Assembly: GCA_031551865.1 (NCBI GenBank)
Contig: JAVBMY010000010.1
Span: 1 to 64,000, forward strand
Length of the DNA: 64,000 nucleotides
From: Rikenella sp031551865
GTDB taxonomy: Bacteria; Bacteroidota; Bacteroidia; Bacteroidales; Rikenellaceae
Direction of reading: 5' to 3'
The notes below the pieces were generated by a model that was given only the letters and a program-made list of their open reading frames with translations, was not told the origin of the DNA and ran no database searches. Both the position numbers and the translations under genes were made by a program. Positions 17,393-25,823 of this stretch are shown one piece after another (within the stretch, counting starts at the first letter, position 1; each line of letters starts with the position of its first letter).

Positions 17393-18319
17393 CTACTCTT
17401 GGGTCAGCATCCCGTTCAGGTTGATCGCCTCGATGGCCGAGCTTTCGATCCAGCCCTTGTTGCCGTCGGAGAGCACGATCTCTTTCCAGCCGTCCATACT
17501 TTCGGTGATACGCACTTTGGTTCCTTCGTGCAGCACGAACAAGTCTTTGCTGCCGGCCGAAGGCGAGCTTTTCACAGGAGCCATCAGGTTCATCACGATC
17601 GCCTCGTCGCCCGAGAGCTGGCGGCTGCGTTGCCAGGTCGAAAAGCCGAGCGACAACAGGAAAAGCATGATAAATCCCACGCCGCCGTAAAAGCCGAGCT
17701 TACGCAATAATAACGTTCCCGAGAGCAACCACAGTATGATTGCCGCCAAACCGATGACCAAGAAAACGACAGCCAGCACCGCCCATGTGTTGGAACTAAG
17801 CATGAGCGCCAAGTACCGCAGCCATGTTTTCAGGAAAAATTCCGGCACGGTGTCGATCTTGTCGACGATCCGGGTATTGGCCAGTTTGAGGTTGTAATCG
17901 ATGTCGGCATCGGCGGGAGCCAGCATCTGCGCGCGGTTGTAGTTGAGGATCGCGCTGCCCAGCAGGTTTTGTTTGAAATAGGCGTTACCGAGGTTGTAGT
18001 AGAGGCGGGCGCTGTGCCGTCCCGACGAGAGCAGTTGCGAATAGAGGTTCACCGCTGTGGCATAGTCTCCTTTGATGTAAGCGGCGTTGGCGGCATTCCA
18101 CACCGAGTCGGTCTGTTCGCCCGAAAAAACGGGAGGGATGACCACCGCGTCGTTGGACTGGCTGAGACCCGCCTTCGCGTCGGGTTTCAGCGGCCCGGCC
18201 ACAGCCGCGGTGTCTTCGCCGACCACCGTGGTGGTAATCACGGGGGCGATGGTTTGCGCCACAGCCGCACAAGCCAGCGCAGCAAGCGACACGGTATATA
18301 TGATGAACTTACATTTCAT
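17393..18319 (-). CDS. batE: BatE: TPR and SH3-domain protein of the Bat operon
   Basis: A 308-residue protein that starts at ATG 18319 (MKCKFIIYTVSLAAL); the signal peptide ends near residue 22 (AVAQ). TPR-like repeats (about 75-160) are followed by two membrane segments (about 178-215) and a C-terminal SH3-like domain (about 240-308, KVRITESMDGWKEIVLSDG). BatE in Bacteroidota and Leptospira is the last member of the Bat complex with the von Willebrand proteins BatA/B. The Bat system is linked to aerotolerance or stress, and its mechanism is not settled. It follows batD by 85 bases. Confidence 0.85.
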   Translation of the reverse strand: MKCKFIIYTVSLAALACAAVAQTIAPVITTTVVGEDTAAVAGPLKPDAKAGLSQSNDAVVIPPVFSGEQTDSVWNAANAAYIKGDYATAVNLYSQLLSSGRHSARLYYNLGNAYFKQNLLGSAILNYNRAQMLAPADADIDYNLKLANTRIVDKIDTVPEFFLKTWLRYLALMLSSNTWAVLAVVFLVIGLAAIILWLLSGTLLLRKLGFYGGVGFIMLFLLSLGFSTWQRSRQLSGDEAIVMNLMAPVKSSPSAGSKDLFVLHEGTKVRITESMDGWKEIVLSDGNKGWIESSAIEAINLNGMLTQE

Positions 18320-18404
18320 ATCCTGTAGGTTTTGATTCTTATGGATTTCTCCGCCGGGCGGGGGGTGTCTTTCGTTTGAGAGAGCCTCCCTGCCCGGCCT
18401 GCAA

Positions 18405-20309
18405 TTACACGGCATTGGGGAAAATCTTCTGGCTTTTCTCGATGGCTTCGAGCGCCGCTTCATAGGCGTTCTGCATCGGGATGCCCGCCGACGGCGAATA
18501 TTGGGCGAATTCGCATTCGGCAATCAGGTCAAGCAGGTCGTCGCAGGCTTCGGGTTCGAGGTCCCGTTCGAGCAACTCGGCGCGCACGCGTTCCTTGGTC
18601 AGCGAGGCCACGTCGATCGACAACTTGTCGCCCAGGTAGCCCCACAGGGCGCGGAGCAACTCCTCGAAGAAGGCGGGCTGGTTGCCACTGCCGATCATCT
18701 CGCGGGCGCGGCGCAGGCGGCGCAGGGCCGTTTTGCTGGCTTTCTTGGTACGCACCCGCTTGATGTCCTGCCGGGCGGCGATCTGTTTTTTAAGCAGGTG
18801 GAGCGTCGCGGCAAAGAGCAACAGGATCAGCAGCAGCAGCAGGCAGAAGCTCCACGACCACACCCAGACGCTGTCCACGGCACCCAGCCGCGGCGGCCCG
18901 GTGCGGATAAAGCGGATGTCCTCGCCGAGCATCTGCAAATCTTCTTTGGTCACGCCCGATACGATGGGCCCGGCGCCACCATTGGGGTCGCGCGTCACTT
19001 CGACCTGGAAGCTCTCCGAAGTGAAGGTTTTATAGCGTCCGGTCGTGGGGTCGAAATAAGTGAATTCGAGCGGAGGCAAAGTATAGCGTCCCTCAGCGCG
19101 GGCGATGAACGGGTATTCGTAGGTGCGCGACCCGCTGCTCCCGCGCGAAGTGTTCGATATCTGTTCGGTCGACTTGGTGTCGTATTGCTCGAAGGCGGCC
19201 GGAAGGCGCAGCTCGGGGGCCGAGATCATCGAGAACGAACCCGAACCGGTGAGCGTAAGGGTGATCGATCCGGCGCTGTTGGCCGTTAACTTATTCGCGG
19301 AGACCGACGCCTGCATATCGAAGTTGCCCACCGCCCCGTCGAACGTTTCGGGCATCGGCTGCGGCAGCTCTTTGACATGTATCCTGACAGACGGCGAGGC
19401 GATCTTGACCGGCACGTTACGCACCTGCTGCGAGGGGCCGAAGATCAGGTCCTGCAGATCGGCGATGTCGTCCTGCGAGATGAGCTGGGCTACGGCCGTG
19501 AATTCGTTCTGTTCGATTTCGAGTTGTCCGGTGCGCTGTGGGTAGAGCAGCCACTGGCGGATGGCTTTCGAATAGTAGAGCTGGCCGTTAAGCGTGGTTT
19601 GCGACCCGTCGTCGTTCACCTGCAGTTCTTGTGCCCAGAAGCCGTTAAAGGCGGCGTACTTGGGGTTTTCGAGCCCGGCGATACCCACCCGGGTATAGAT
19701 CCGCAGGGTGGCCACAATCGGTTCGCCTTTGTAGACGTCGGTGCGGTTCACATCCATGCGCAACAACACATCGCCCGATTCCACTCGGGTAGGGGGGGCC
19801 ACATTCACGGCCTGGGGCTGGGTACGTTGCTGCGTTTGCCCGTGTTGCCCCGGCTGGCCCTGGGAGGCGGCACCGCCGCCGTTGTCGGCCACCACCTCGA
19901 TGGTGAGGGCGCGGGTCGAATAGCGTTTGCCGTCGATCACGACCGACGCCGGGGGCAGGGTATGCTTGCCGAGGGCGGTGGCCTGTACAAAATAGCCAAA
20001 AGTGTTTTTGGTGACCGTGGTGGTGGTGCGTCCGTCGCTGGCCGAGAAATGCCCGAACGACACTGCGGGGCCAGCGATCGCATTCAGACCCGCCGGAAAG
20101 GCAGGCCCGGCAAACTCGGTGATATCGCCGCCTCCGGTCGACACGGCGACGAATTCGATGCGGAACTGTTCGTTCAGTCCCACCCGCGTGGGGCTGAGGA
20201 CATCGAAGCCCGTGCGCGAACCCTGCTGGGCCTGCGCCACGGCCGGCAGGAGCAGGGCCGCCACGCATAGTGCGGCGCGCACGATGATATTCTGGCATTG
20301 CTTCTTCAT
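18405..20309 (-). CDS. batD: BatD: large oxygen-tolerance/Bat complex protein
   Basis: A 634-residue protein with a signal peptide (1-27, ending AQAQ). The periplasmic region has Ig-like beta domains with the family GSGSFSMISAPELRLP motif (near 350). One membrane helix (about 490-515) is followed by a cytoplasmic four-helix domain (about 530-634). It is the BatD/oxygen-tolerance family member of the Bat cluster and is assumed to anchor or scaffold BatA/BatB. It starts 12 bases after batB ends, so the two are co-transcribed. The glycine/glutamine-rich stretch at about 145-165 is probably a linker. Confidence 0.88.
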   Translation of the reverse strand: MKKQCQNIIVRAALCVAALLLPAVAQAQQGSRTGFDVLSPTRVGLNEQFRIEFVAVSTGGGDITEFAGPAFPAGLNAIAGPAVSFGHFSASDGRTTTTVTKNTFGYFVQATALGKHTLPPASVVIDGKRYSTRALTIEVVADNGGGAASQGQPGQHGQTQQRTQPQAVNVAPPTRVESGDVLLRMDVNRTDVYKGEPIVATLRIYTRVGIAGLENPKYAAFNGFWAQELQVNDDGSQTTLNGQLYYSKAIRQWLLYPQRTGQLEIEQNEFTAVAQLISQDDIADLQDLIFGPSQQVRNVPVKIASPSVRIHVKELPQPMPETFDGAVGNFDMQASVSANKLTANSAGSITLTLTGSGSFSMISAPELRLPAAFEQYDTKSTEQISNTSRGSSGSRTYEYPFIARAEGRYTLPPLEFTYFDPTTGRYKTFTSESFQVEVTRDPNGGAGPIVSGVTKEDLQMLGEDIRFIRTGPPRLGAVDSVWVWSWSFCLLLLLILLLFAATLHLLKKQIAARQDIKRVRTKKASKTALRRLRRAREMIGSGNQPAFFEELLRALWGYLGDKLSIDVASLTKERVRAELLERDLEPEACDDLLDLIAECEFAQYSPSAGIPMQNAYEAALEAIEKSQKIFPNAV

Positions 20310-20321
20310 AGTCGGGTCGCT

Positions 20322-21335
20322 CTATTTGAATATGGATATTTTCGAAAGGATGCGGTTCTTGCGCTCAAGCATCAGGAACTCTGCCAGCAGCAAAACTAAC
20401 GCTATGCCGAGCAGGTAATGGAACTGGTCGTTGTATTCCGAGAATGCCATGGACGAGAACTCTTTTTTCTCCATGCTGTTGATTTGCCGCAGGATCTCGT
20501 CGAGTCCGAGGCTCTGGGGCGTGGCGCGCACATAGCTGCCTCCGGTGAGCACGGCGATCTGCTGAAGCATCTGTTCGTCGAGCCGCGATACCACGATGTT
20601 GCCCGTCGAGTCTTTCATCATTTCGCCGTCGATGGTGATCGGGGCGCCCTGCTCGGTGCCTATGCCCACGGTGAAGATGCGGATCCCGGCCTCGCGGGCC
20701 ATCTGGGCGGCGGCGATCGGGTCGTCGTCGTGGCTTTCTCCGTCGGTGATCAGGATGATGGCGCGGCTCTTGTGGCTCTGGTCGGAGAACGAACGGATGG
20801 CCAACTCGATGGCGCGTTGCATCGATGTGCCCTGCACCGGCACGAGACCCGGCGAGAGTCCCTTGACGAAGCCTTTGGCCGAAATATAGTCCGAAGTGAT
20901 AGGCAACTGCACGTAGGCCTCGCCGGCGAAGACCACCATGCCGATGCGGTCTTTTTCGAGTTGTTCGATCAGGCGCCCGACGGCGTTCTTTGTACGTTCG
21001 AGACGGTTGGGAGCGAAGTCTTCGGCCAACATGCTGTTCGACACGTCGACCGCGAGGATGATCTCGATGCCGGTGCGTTTCACTTCGCGCAGCTTGGCGC
21101 CGAACTGGGGCTGGGCCAGCGCGAAGACCATCAGCCCGAGGGCCGACACGAGCAGGATGAATTTGTTCCGCACCCGCCGGGGCGAGGCCTCGGGCATCAG
21201 GGGGCGGATGATATCGGGGTCGCCGAAACGGGCGATGCGCCTGCGTTGCGCCCGGCGGAAAAACCAGAACAGCAGCCCCGCCAGCGGCAGCAGGAGCAAC
21301 AGGTATAGGTATTCGGGTTGTGCAAATCTAAACAT
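20322..21335 (-). CDS. batB: BatB: von Willebrand factor A domain membrane protein
   Basis: A 337-residue protein. Two N-terminal membrane segments (about 9-27 and 58-76) flank a basic loop. The VWA domain (about 88-290) carries an intact MIDAS motif DVSNS (97-101), with one C-terminal helix near 310-330 (LLGIALVLLLAEFLML). VWA domains bind partner proteins through a metal ion. BatB is assumed to form a membrane complex with BatA, probably loaded by the MoxR ATPase. A repeat element (copy 3) separates it from batA. Confidence 0.9.
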   Translation of the reverse strand: MFRFAQPEYLYLLLLLPLAGLLFWFFRRAQRRRIARFGDPDIIRPLMPEASPRRVRNKFILLVSALGLMVFALAQPQFGAKLREVKRTGIEIILAVDVSNSMLAEDFAPNRLERTKNAVGRLIEQLEKDRIGMVVFAGEAYVQLPITSDYISAKGFVKGLSPGLVPVQGTSMQRAIELAIRSFSDQSHKSRAIILITDGESHDDDPIAAAQMAREAGIRIFTVGIGTEQGAPITIDGEMMKDSTGNIVVSRLDEQMLQQIAVLTGGSYVRATPQSLGLDEILRQINSMEKKEFSSMAFSEYNDQFHYLLGIALVLLLAEFLMLERKNRILSKISIFK

Positions 21336-21376
21336 AATTCTGTATCGTCATTAAAAACGGGCTAAGCAAACGGTTG

Positions 21377-21547
21377 GGCTCTTTTCCCCCTCTCCCCTTC
21401 CTCCGCAACTTTCTTTCCCGGATTTCCAGGAACTGACGCAGCAGCTGAGTGCAATGCAAGCCCGCTTGCAAATTGCCGAGGCGCAAGGAAGAGGAAGCCG
21501 CGAAGCGGATTCAAAGTTGCAAAATCGTATGAATACGATTTTGCAAC
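21377..21547 (-). repeat. Structured 3' element, copy 3 (family 1, divergent)
   Basis: On the minus strand the terminal hairpin (21516-21547, GTTGCAAAATCGTAT with GAATACGATTTTGCAAC on the plus strand) begins 11 bases after the batA stop. The distal pyrimidine-rich arm CCGCAACTTTCTTTCCCGGA matches copy 4. The central loop is replaced by unrelated sequence with a CCGCGAAGCGG hairpin, so this copy is degenerate or chimeric. Confidence 0.65.
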
Positions 21548-21558
21548 TTACACGCCCC

Positions 21559-22557
21559 CTACGGGATCTGCCGCAGGAACAGGTAGCGCGAGAGCAGTTC
21601 GAGCATCAGCAGCCCCAGCGCCAGCAACAGCCACGGGTGGTAGACCTCGGTGTATTTCGTAAAATTCTCTACCTCGACCTTCGCCCGTTCGAGTTTGTTG
21701 ATCTCGGCATAGATCTCGGCCAGCTTGGTGTTGTCGGTGGCACGGAAATAGCGGCCCCCCGTCAGGTCGGCGATCTCGCGGAGCATCTCCTCGTCGATCT
21801 CGACCTTGCCGTCGGTGAACGAAATACCGCCCCACTGGTTGAGCGTCGGCATGGGGGCTATGCCCTCGGTGCCCACCCCGATGGTGTAGACGCGCAGATT
21901 GTATTCGGCGGCGATCTGGGCGGCGCCGATCGGGTCGATCTGCCCCGAGTTGTTGACCCCGTCGGTGAGCAGGATGATCACCTTACTGGGCGAGTCGCTC
22001 TCCTTGAGGCGGTTGACCGCTGTGGCCAGCCCGTTGCCGATGGCCGTTCCGTCGGCGATCATGCCCACGTGTACTTGGTTGAGCAGGTTCACCAGCGACA
22101 CATGATCGGTGGTCAGGGGCGATTGTGTGAAACTTTCGCCCGCGAATACGACCAGCCCGATGCGGTCGGTGGGGCGGTCGATAATGAATTTCGACGCCAC
22201 GTCCTTCGCGGCCTCGATGCGGTCGGGTTTGAAGTCGCGCGCAAGCATCGATCCGGAAATGTCGAGCGAGATCACGATGTCGATCCCTTCGGCGTTGACG
22301 CTCTGGCGGTCTTCGGAGCTCTGCGGGCGGGCGATGGCCACGATCACAAGGCCCACGACGAGGCAGCGCAGCACGCACGGGACATGGCGCAGCCAGTAGC
22401 GGTAGGTGCGCGGCAGGTGCTCCACGCCTTCGGTCGACGAAATACGGATGGCCGCCCTGCCCTGCCGTACGCGGTAGATGTAGTAGGCCACCATCAGCGG
22501 AATGACGGCCAGCAGCCAGAGAATGTGCGGATTTGCGAATCTTATGATGTCGAACAT
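21559..22557 (-). CDS. batA: BatA: von Willebrand factor A domain membrane protein
   Basis: A 332-residue paralogue of BatB with N-terminal membrane segments at about 11-29 and 58-77, a VWA domain (about 90-285) with MIDAS DISGS (99-103), and a C-terminal helix near 306-325. The metal site is complete, so it should bind its partner. It lies between batC (upstream) and batB (downstream), with repeat elements on both sides, so this part of the operon is interrupted by hairpins. Confidence 0.9.
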   Translation of the reverse strand: MFDIIRFANPHILWLLAVIPLMVAYYIYRVRQGRAAIRISSTEGVEHLPRTYRYWLRHVPCVLRCLVVGLVIVAIARPQSSEDRQSVNAEGIDIVISLDISGSMLARDFKPDRIEAAKDVASKFIIDRPTDRIGLVVFAGESFTQSPLTTDHVSLVNLLNQVHVGMIADGTAIGNGLATAVNRLKESDSPSKVIILLTDGVNNSGQIDPIGAAQIAAEYNLRVYTIGVGTEGIAPMPTLNQWGGISFTDGKVEIDEEMLREIADLTGGRYFRATDNTKLAEIYAEINKLERAKVEVENFTKYTEVYHPWLLLALGLLMLELLSRYLFLRQIP

Positions 22558-22614
22558 TGCTGTTGTGTAATTACTTTTCTAAATATTACTTCCCCCTATA
22601 CCTTAAAGGAACGG

Positions 22615-22807
22615 CCGCTTTTCTCTTCCCTCCTTCCTCTCCGCCAACTTTCTCTTCCCGGGTTTTCGGGGTGTCGCCTGAAAAAAAGTACCTTGCGCGG
22701 CGCGAGAGAGTAAGTGAGCGGGTAGCGCAAATGCTTTTTGAAGGCTATATCCCGAAAACCCAAGCCCTCAAGAAAGTTGCAAATCGTATCTACACGATTT
22801 TTGCAAC
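22615..22807 (-). repeat. Structured 3' element, copy 4 (family 1)
   Basis: Read on the minus strand, the terminal hairpin (22776-22807) lies 98 bases after the batC stop. The stem is GGGTTTTCGGG (22660-22670) with CCCGAAAACCC (22751-22761). Its sequence is unlike copy 1, yet the loop core AAAAAGCATTTGCGCT ... GCGCAAGGTAC is the same. Nothing else is seen in 22558-22905. Confidence 0.8.
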
Positions 22808-22905
22808 GCCACACAGACTGCATTGTTTGCTGTTTACCAGCAAGTATCCCGCACCAAATCGGAGGGAGTCCGCAAGCGGTCGGTAATCGAACGTGCGGCT
22901 ACGCA

Positions 22906-23742
22906 CTACCATTGCTTCCCCTGTCCGGCCCCGACCACCGCTGCCCGTTCGCCGTCTACGCGGTCTTTGGTCTGGTCCTCGCTGGCCTGCACGGCGCGCA
23001 GCAGGCGCTCCGACTCGGAACGCGAAGGCGGGGGATTGCCCCGGCTGTCGCGATTGTCCGGATTGTTTTGGTTATCCCCGTTGTTTCCCGAATTATTCTT
23101 ATCCTGATCGCCCTTGTTGTCCGGGTTGTTCTGGTCGGGATTGTTTTGATTATTCCGGTTGTTATCGGGATTATTCTTGTCCTGATTGTTTTGATTATCC
23201 TGATCGCTCCGGTCGTTCTGGTTATCCTGGTTTTGCTGGTTGTCCTGGTTCTGGTCGTTCTTGTTCTGCTGGTCCTGGTTGTTGTCCTGGTTCTGGTCGT
23301 TCTTGTCCTGCTCCTCTTTGAGTTTTTGGGCATAGGCCAGGTTGAACTTGGCGTCGCGGTCGGACGGCACGATGCGCAGCGAATTCTTGAACGCCTCGAT
23401 CGCTTCGTCGAGCTTGCGCTGGGCGAGGCAGGTATTCCCTAAATTATAGAACGTAGAGGCCTGCCGGGCACGGTCGGTGTTGTCCTGCGCGAGGCGTTGG
23501 TAGATGGCCGCCGCGTCGTCGTAGCGTTCCTGTTTGTAAAGCGCGCCCGCGAGGTCGAAATTGGCCTCATAAGAATTGATGTTCTTCGAGATGGCGCGGC
23601 GGTAGTCCACCTCAGCCTGCGGGAAGAGGCCCTGGTAATAGGCCTTGTTGCCCATGCGGATGTCGGCGCGCTCCTTCTGCGCCGCGGCGGTCGTAGCGCA
23701 AAGGGCCAGCACCGATGCCGCGAATACGGTCTTACTGTTCAT
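22906..23742 (-). CDS. batC: BatC: TPR protein with Asn/Asp/Gln-rich low-complexity tail
   Basis: A 278-residue protein with a signal peptide (1-22), TPR repeats at about 28-135 (YNLGNTCLAQRKLDEAIEAF), and then about 105 residues composed almost only of N, D, Q, K and G (136-240). It ends with a BatC-type segment (SERLLRAVQASEDQTKDRV). It overlaps the preceding gene by 11 bases, so translation is coupled. In the gene order I know from Bacteroides, batC lies after batB; here it precedes batA. The repetitive tail is encoded by a GC-poor direct-repeat tract (about 23040-23320) likely to vary in length between strains. Confidence 0.82.
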   Translation of the reverse strand: MNSKTVFAASVLALCATTAAAQKERADIRMGNKAYYQGLFPQAEVDYRRAISKNINSYEANFDLAGALYKQERYDDAAAIYQRLAQDNTDRARQASTFYNLGNTCLAQRKLDEAIEAFKNSLRIVPSDRDAKFNLAYAQKLKEEQDKNDQNQDNNQDQQNKNDQNQDNQQNQDNQNDRSDQDNQNNQDKNNPDNNRNNQNNPDQNNPDNKGDQDKNNSGNNGDNQNNPDNRDSRGNPPPSRSESERLLRAVQASEDQTKDRVDGERAAVVGAGQGKQW

Positions 23743-24706
23743 CGCTCACCTCCTTTTCCTCTTCTTCAGCCATCGTTTCTTTGGTTTCCTCGACGTAGAA
23801 ATAGGCGTCGAAATAGCTCTGTTCGTTTTCCTCCGGAGCCGGGGCCACCTTGGCGAACTTCACCAGGTCGGCCAGCGTGAACAGGTCGCGGAGCTTGCCC
23901 ACCAGCCGCACGTCGTTGACCGAAGGCATCGCTTCGAGGATCTGGTCGGTGGTCATCTCCATCGCCCCGATGCCGTAGCGGCGCTCGATGTAGGTTCGCA
24001 CGATGTCGGTGATTCCCGAATAATAATCCTTGTGCTTGCCGTTCTGCCAGAGTTTACGGCCGTGGAGTTTTTCGAGCGCGCGGATGGCCGTGATGTGCGG
24101 CGGGATGACCACCTTCGGCCCGGCAAGGCCGCGGCGGCGGCGGATCCACCACACCAGCAGGTAAATCAGCCCGGCCAGCACGAAAGCTCCGGCCACGCAC
24201 CACCAGAACAATTCCTTGATCTCGGCGAATACGAACGGGGTGTTAAGCGGGCGCTTGATGTCCTGCGGCTTTTGCTGGGTAGTGTCGATCTCGAACGTGG
24301 CGACGGCCAACAGCGACGGTTCCGATGAGAGCACGGTATCCGTGGCGTTTTTGTCGGTATAGACAACCGGGAAACCCGTGAGCGCGTAGTCGCCGGCGTC
24401 GAACGCGGTGACCCGGTACCTGAGGCGCAATTTCAGGCGGCTGCCGTGCTGTTCGAGCGTGTCGATACCTTCGAGGGCGATGAACTCGACACCCTTGATG
24501 ATCTCTTTCTCGAACTGCGGCAACTGGAGCTCCTGCGAGGTTTCCTTTTCAATGGTCACTTCGAGCAGGGGCTGGTCGCCGATCATGATGCTGTCGGGCA
24601 CGAACCGCGCCGCGACGACCGGCGGCCGCTGGGCCGTGGCCGTAAAGGTCGCAGTGGCAAGCACTGCGGCGGCAAGGAATGTGATACTTTTATAGACTCT
24701 GGTCAT
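23732..24706 (-). CDS. BatD-like membrane protein of the Bat operon (unnamed)
   Basis: A 324-residue protein with a signal peptide (1-25), a periplasmic beta domain (26-155), one membrane helix (about 163-186) followed by a basic RRRR anchor, and a cytoplasmic helical domain (about 200-300) resembling the BatD C-terminus (YYSGITDIVRTYIERRYG). Proteins like this occur between the DUF58 and batA genes in other Bacteroidota. The acidic tail (EEEEKEVSDEQ) is translated from the overlap with batC. Function is unknown; its place suggests a Bat-complex subunit. Confidence 0.75.
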   Translation of the reverse strand: MTRVYKSITFLAAAVLATATFTATAQRPPVVAARFVPDSIMIGDQPLLEVTIEKETSQELQLPQFEKEIIKGVEFIALEGIDTLEQHGSRLKLRLRYRVTAFDAGDYALTGFPVVYTDKNATDTVLSSEPSLLAVATFEIDTTQQKPQDIKRPLNTPFVFAEIKELFWWCVAGAFVLAGLIYLLVWWIRRRRGLAGPKVVIPPHITAIRALEKLHGRKLWQNGKHKDYYSGITDIVRTYIERRYGIGAMEMTTDQILEAMPSVNDVRLVGKLRDLFTLADLVKFAKVAPAPEENEQSYFDAYFYVEETKETMAEEEEKEVSDEQ

Positions 24707-24754
24707 ACTATTGTCTATCTTTCGTGTAATCTTTTCTTCTTTGATTTCAACTTT

Positions 24755-24842
24755 ATGTCATCCCGAGCGTAGCCGGGGAATCTTTTCAATGGCTGTGCGA
24801 TAAGTATTCACAATGTCCCCTCGACTATACTCGGAATGACAT
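24755..24842. repeat. GTCATCCCGAG palindrome between two Bat-operon genes
   Basis: The left end ATGTCATCCCGAG is inverted at the right end (CTCGGAATGACAT), with the inner CCGGGGAATCT/CCCCTCGA arms partly paired. It belongs to the same family as 40351-40441 and 45726-45796. Confidence 0.65.
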
Positions 24843-24866
24843 GAGAAGTCGATGTGTGCGGATACC

Positions 24867-25775
24867 TTACCGTTGCTTAAACAGTTTGATCAGCGCAGCC
24901 ACGTAATCCTGGTCGGTGGCCACCTCGACATTGTCGATGCGGCATCTGGTGAGCGCCGAATTCACCACGCGTCCGGCCTCTCGCCAATGCCCGGCATACG
25001 AACGGCGGGTGCGCGCCGAGGCGGTGTCTACCCATACGCGGCGGCCGGTCTCGGCATCGCGGAGCTCGACAATGCCCACATCGGGCAACTCGGTTTCGCG
25101 ATGGTCGTAGATGCGCAGCCCCACCACGTCGTGGCGCGACGCGGCGATCTTCAAAGCCTCTTCGAAGCGGGCCGACCCGCGCGAACCGTCCTCGTTCTCG
25201 GCGGCGGTATCCACATCCATAAAATCCGACAGCAGGAACGCCGTGCAGCGTTTCTTGATCGCGTTGGCGAAGAAACGGAGCGCGCCGTTGATGTCGGTGC
25301 CCTGCCCTTCGGGTTCGAACTCTATGAGGTCGCTGATGATGCGCAGCACGTGCTGGCGGCCCTTCTTGGGCGGAATGAACTTCTCGATACGGTCGGAGAA
25401 GAAGATGCAGCCGATCTTGTCGTTGTTCTGGGCGGCCGAGAAGGCCAGCACGGCGGCGATCTCGGTGGCGAGGTTGCGCTTGAGCATTTCGCGGCTGCCG
25501 AACATGCCCGAGGCGCTCACGTCGACCAGGAGCATCATCGTGAGCTCGCGCTCTTCGTGGTAGAGCTTGACGTAGGGCTTGCGGTTGCGGGCGGTGACAT
25601 TCCAGTCGATGTCGCGCACGTCGTCACCGGGGCGGTATTCGCGTACCTCGCTGAACGCCATCCCGCGCCCCTTGAAGGCCGAATGGTATTTCCCGGCGAA
25701 GATGTCGTTCGAGAGCCCTCGGGTCTTGATCTCGATCTTGCGTACTTTTTTGATGATGTCTTCGCGTTCCTGCAT
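24867..25775 (-). CDS. DUF58 family protein of the MoxR/Bat operon
   Basis: A 302-residue soluble protein with a VWA-like fold. The family signature FSEVREYRPGDDVRDIDWN is at about 41-59. DUF58 genes almost always follow moxR and precede VWA genes, and the protein is thought to link the MoxR ATPase to its VWA clients. Here an S41 protease gene lies between it and moxR, which is unusual. A palindromic repeat follows its stop codon. Confidence 0.88.
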   Translation of the reverse strand: MQEREDIIKKVRKIEIKTRGLSNDIFAGKYHSAFKGRGMAFSEVREYRPGDDVRDIDWNVTARNRKPYVKLYHEERELTMMLLVDVSASGMFGSREMLKRNLATEIAAVLAFSAAQNNDKIGCIFFSDRIEKFIPPKKGRQHVLRIISDLIEFEPEGQGTDINGALRFFANAIKKRCTAFLLSDFMDVDTAAENEDGSRGSARFEEALKIAASRHDVVGLRIYDHRETELPDVGIVELRDAETGRRVWVDTASARTRRSYAGHWREAGRVVNSALTRCRIDNVEVATDQDYVAALIKLFKQR

Positions 25776-25823
25776 AAAAATCTATGGCGTATGGGGCCGC
25801 TCCAAGGCGGCGCCGTCAAAAAC

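Noticed and set aside
23040..23330. CRISPR-like array in the batC region
   Set aside because: The short repeats are in frame with batC, encode Asn/Asp/Gln runs and have no spacer structure.
22823..23442. Valine/isoleucine/leucine-rich frames on the plus strand opposite batC
   Set aside because: They are the reverse complement of the Asn/Asp/Gln repeat tract and only mimic membrane helices.
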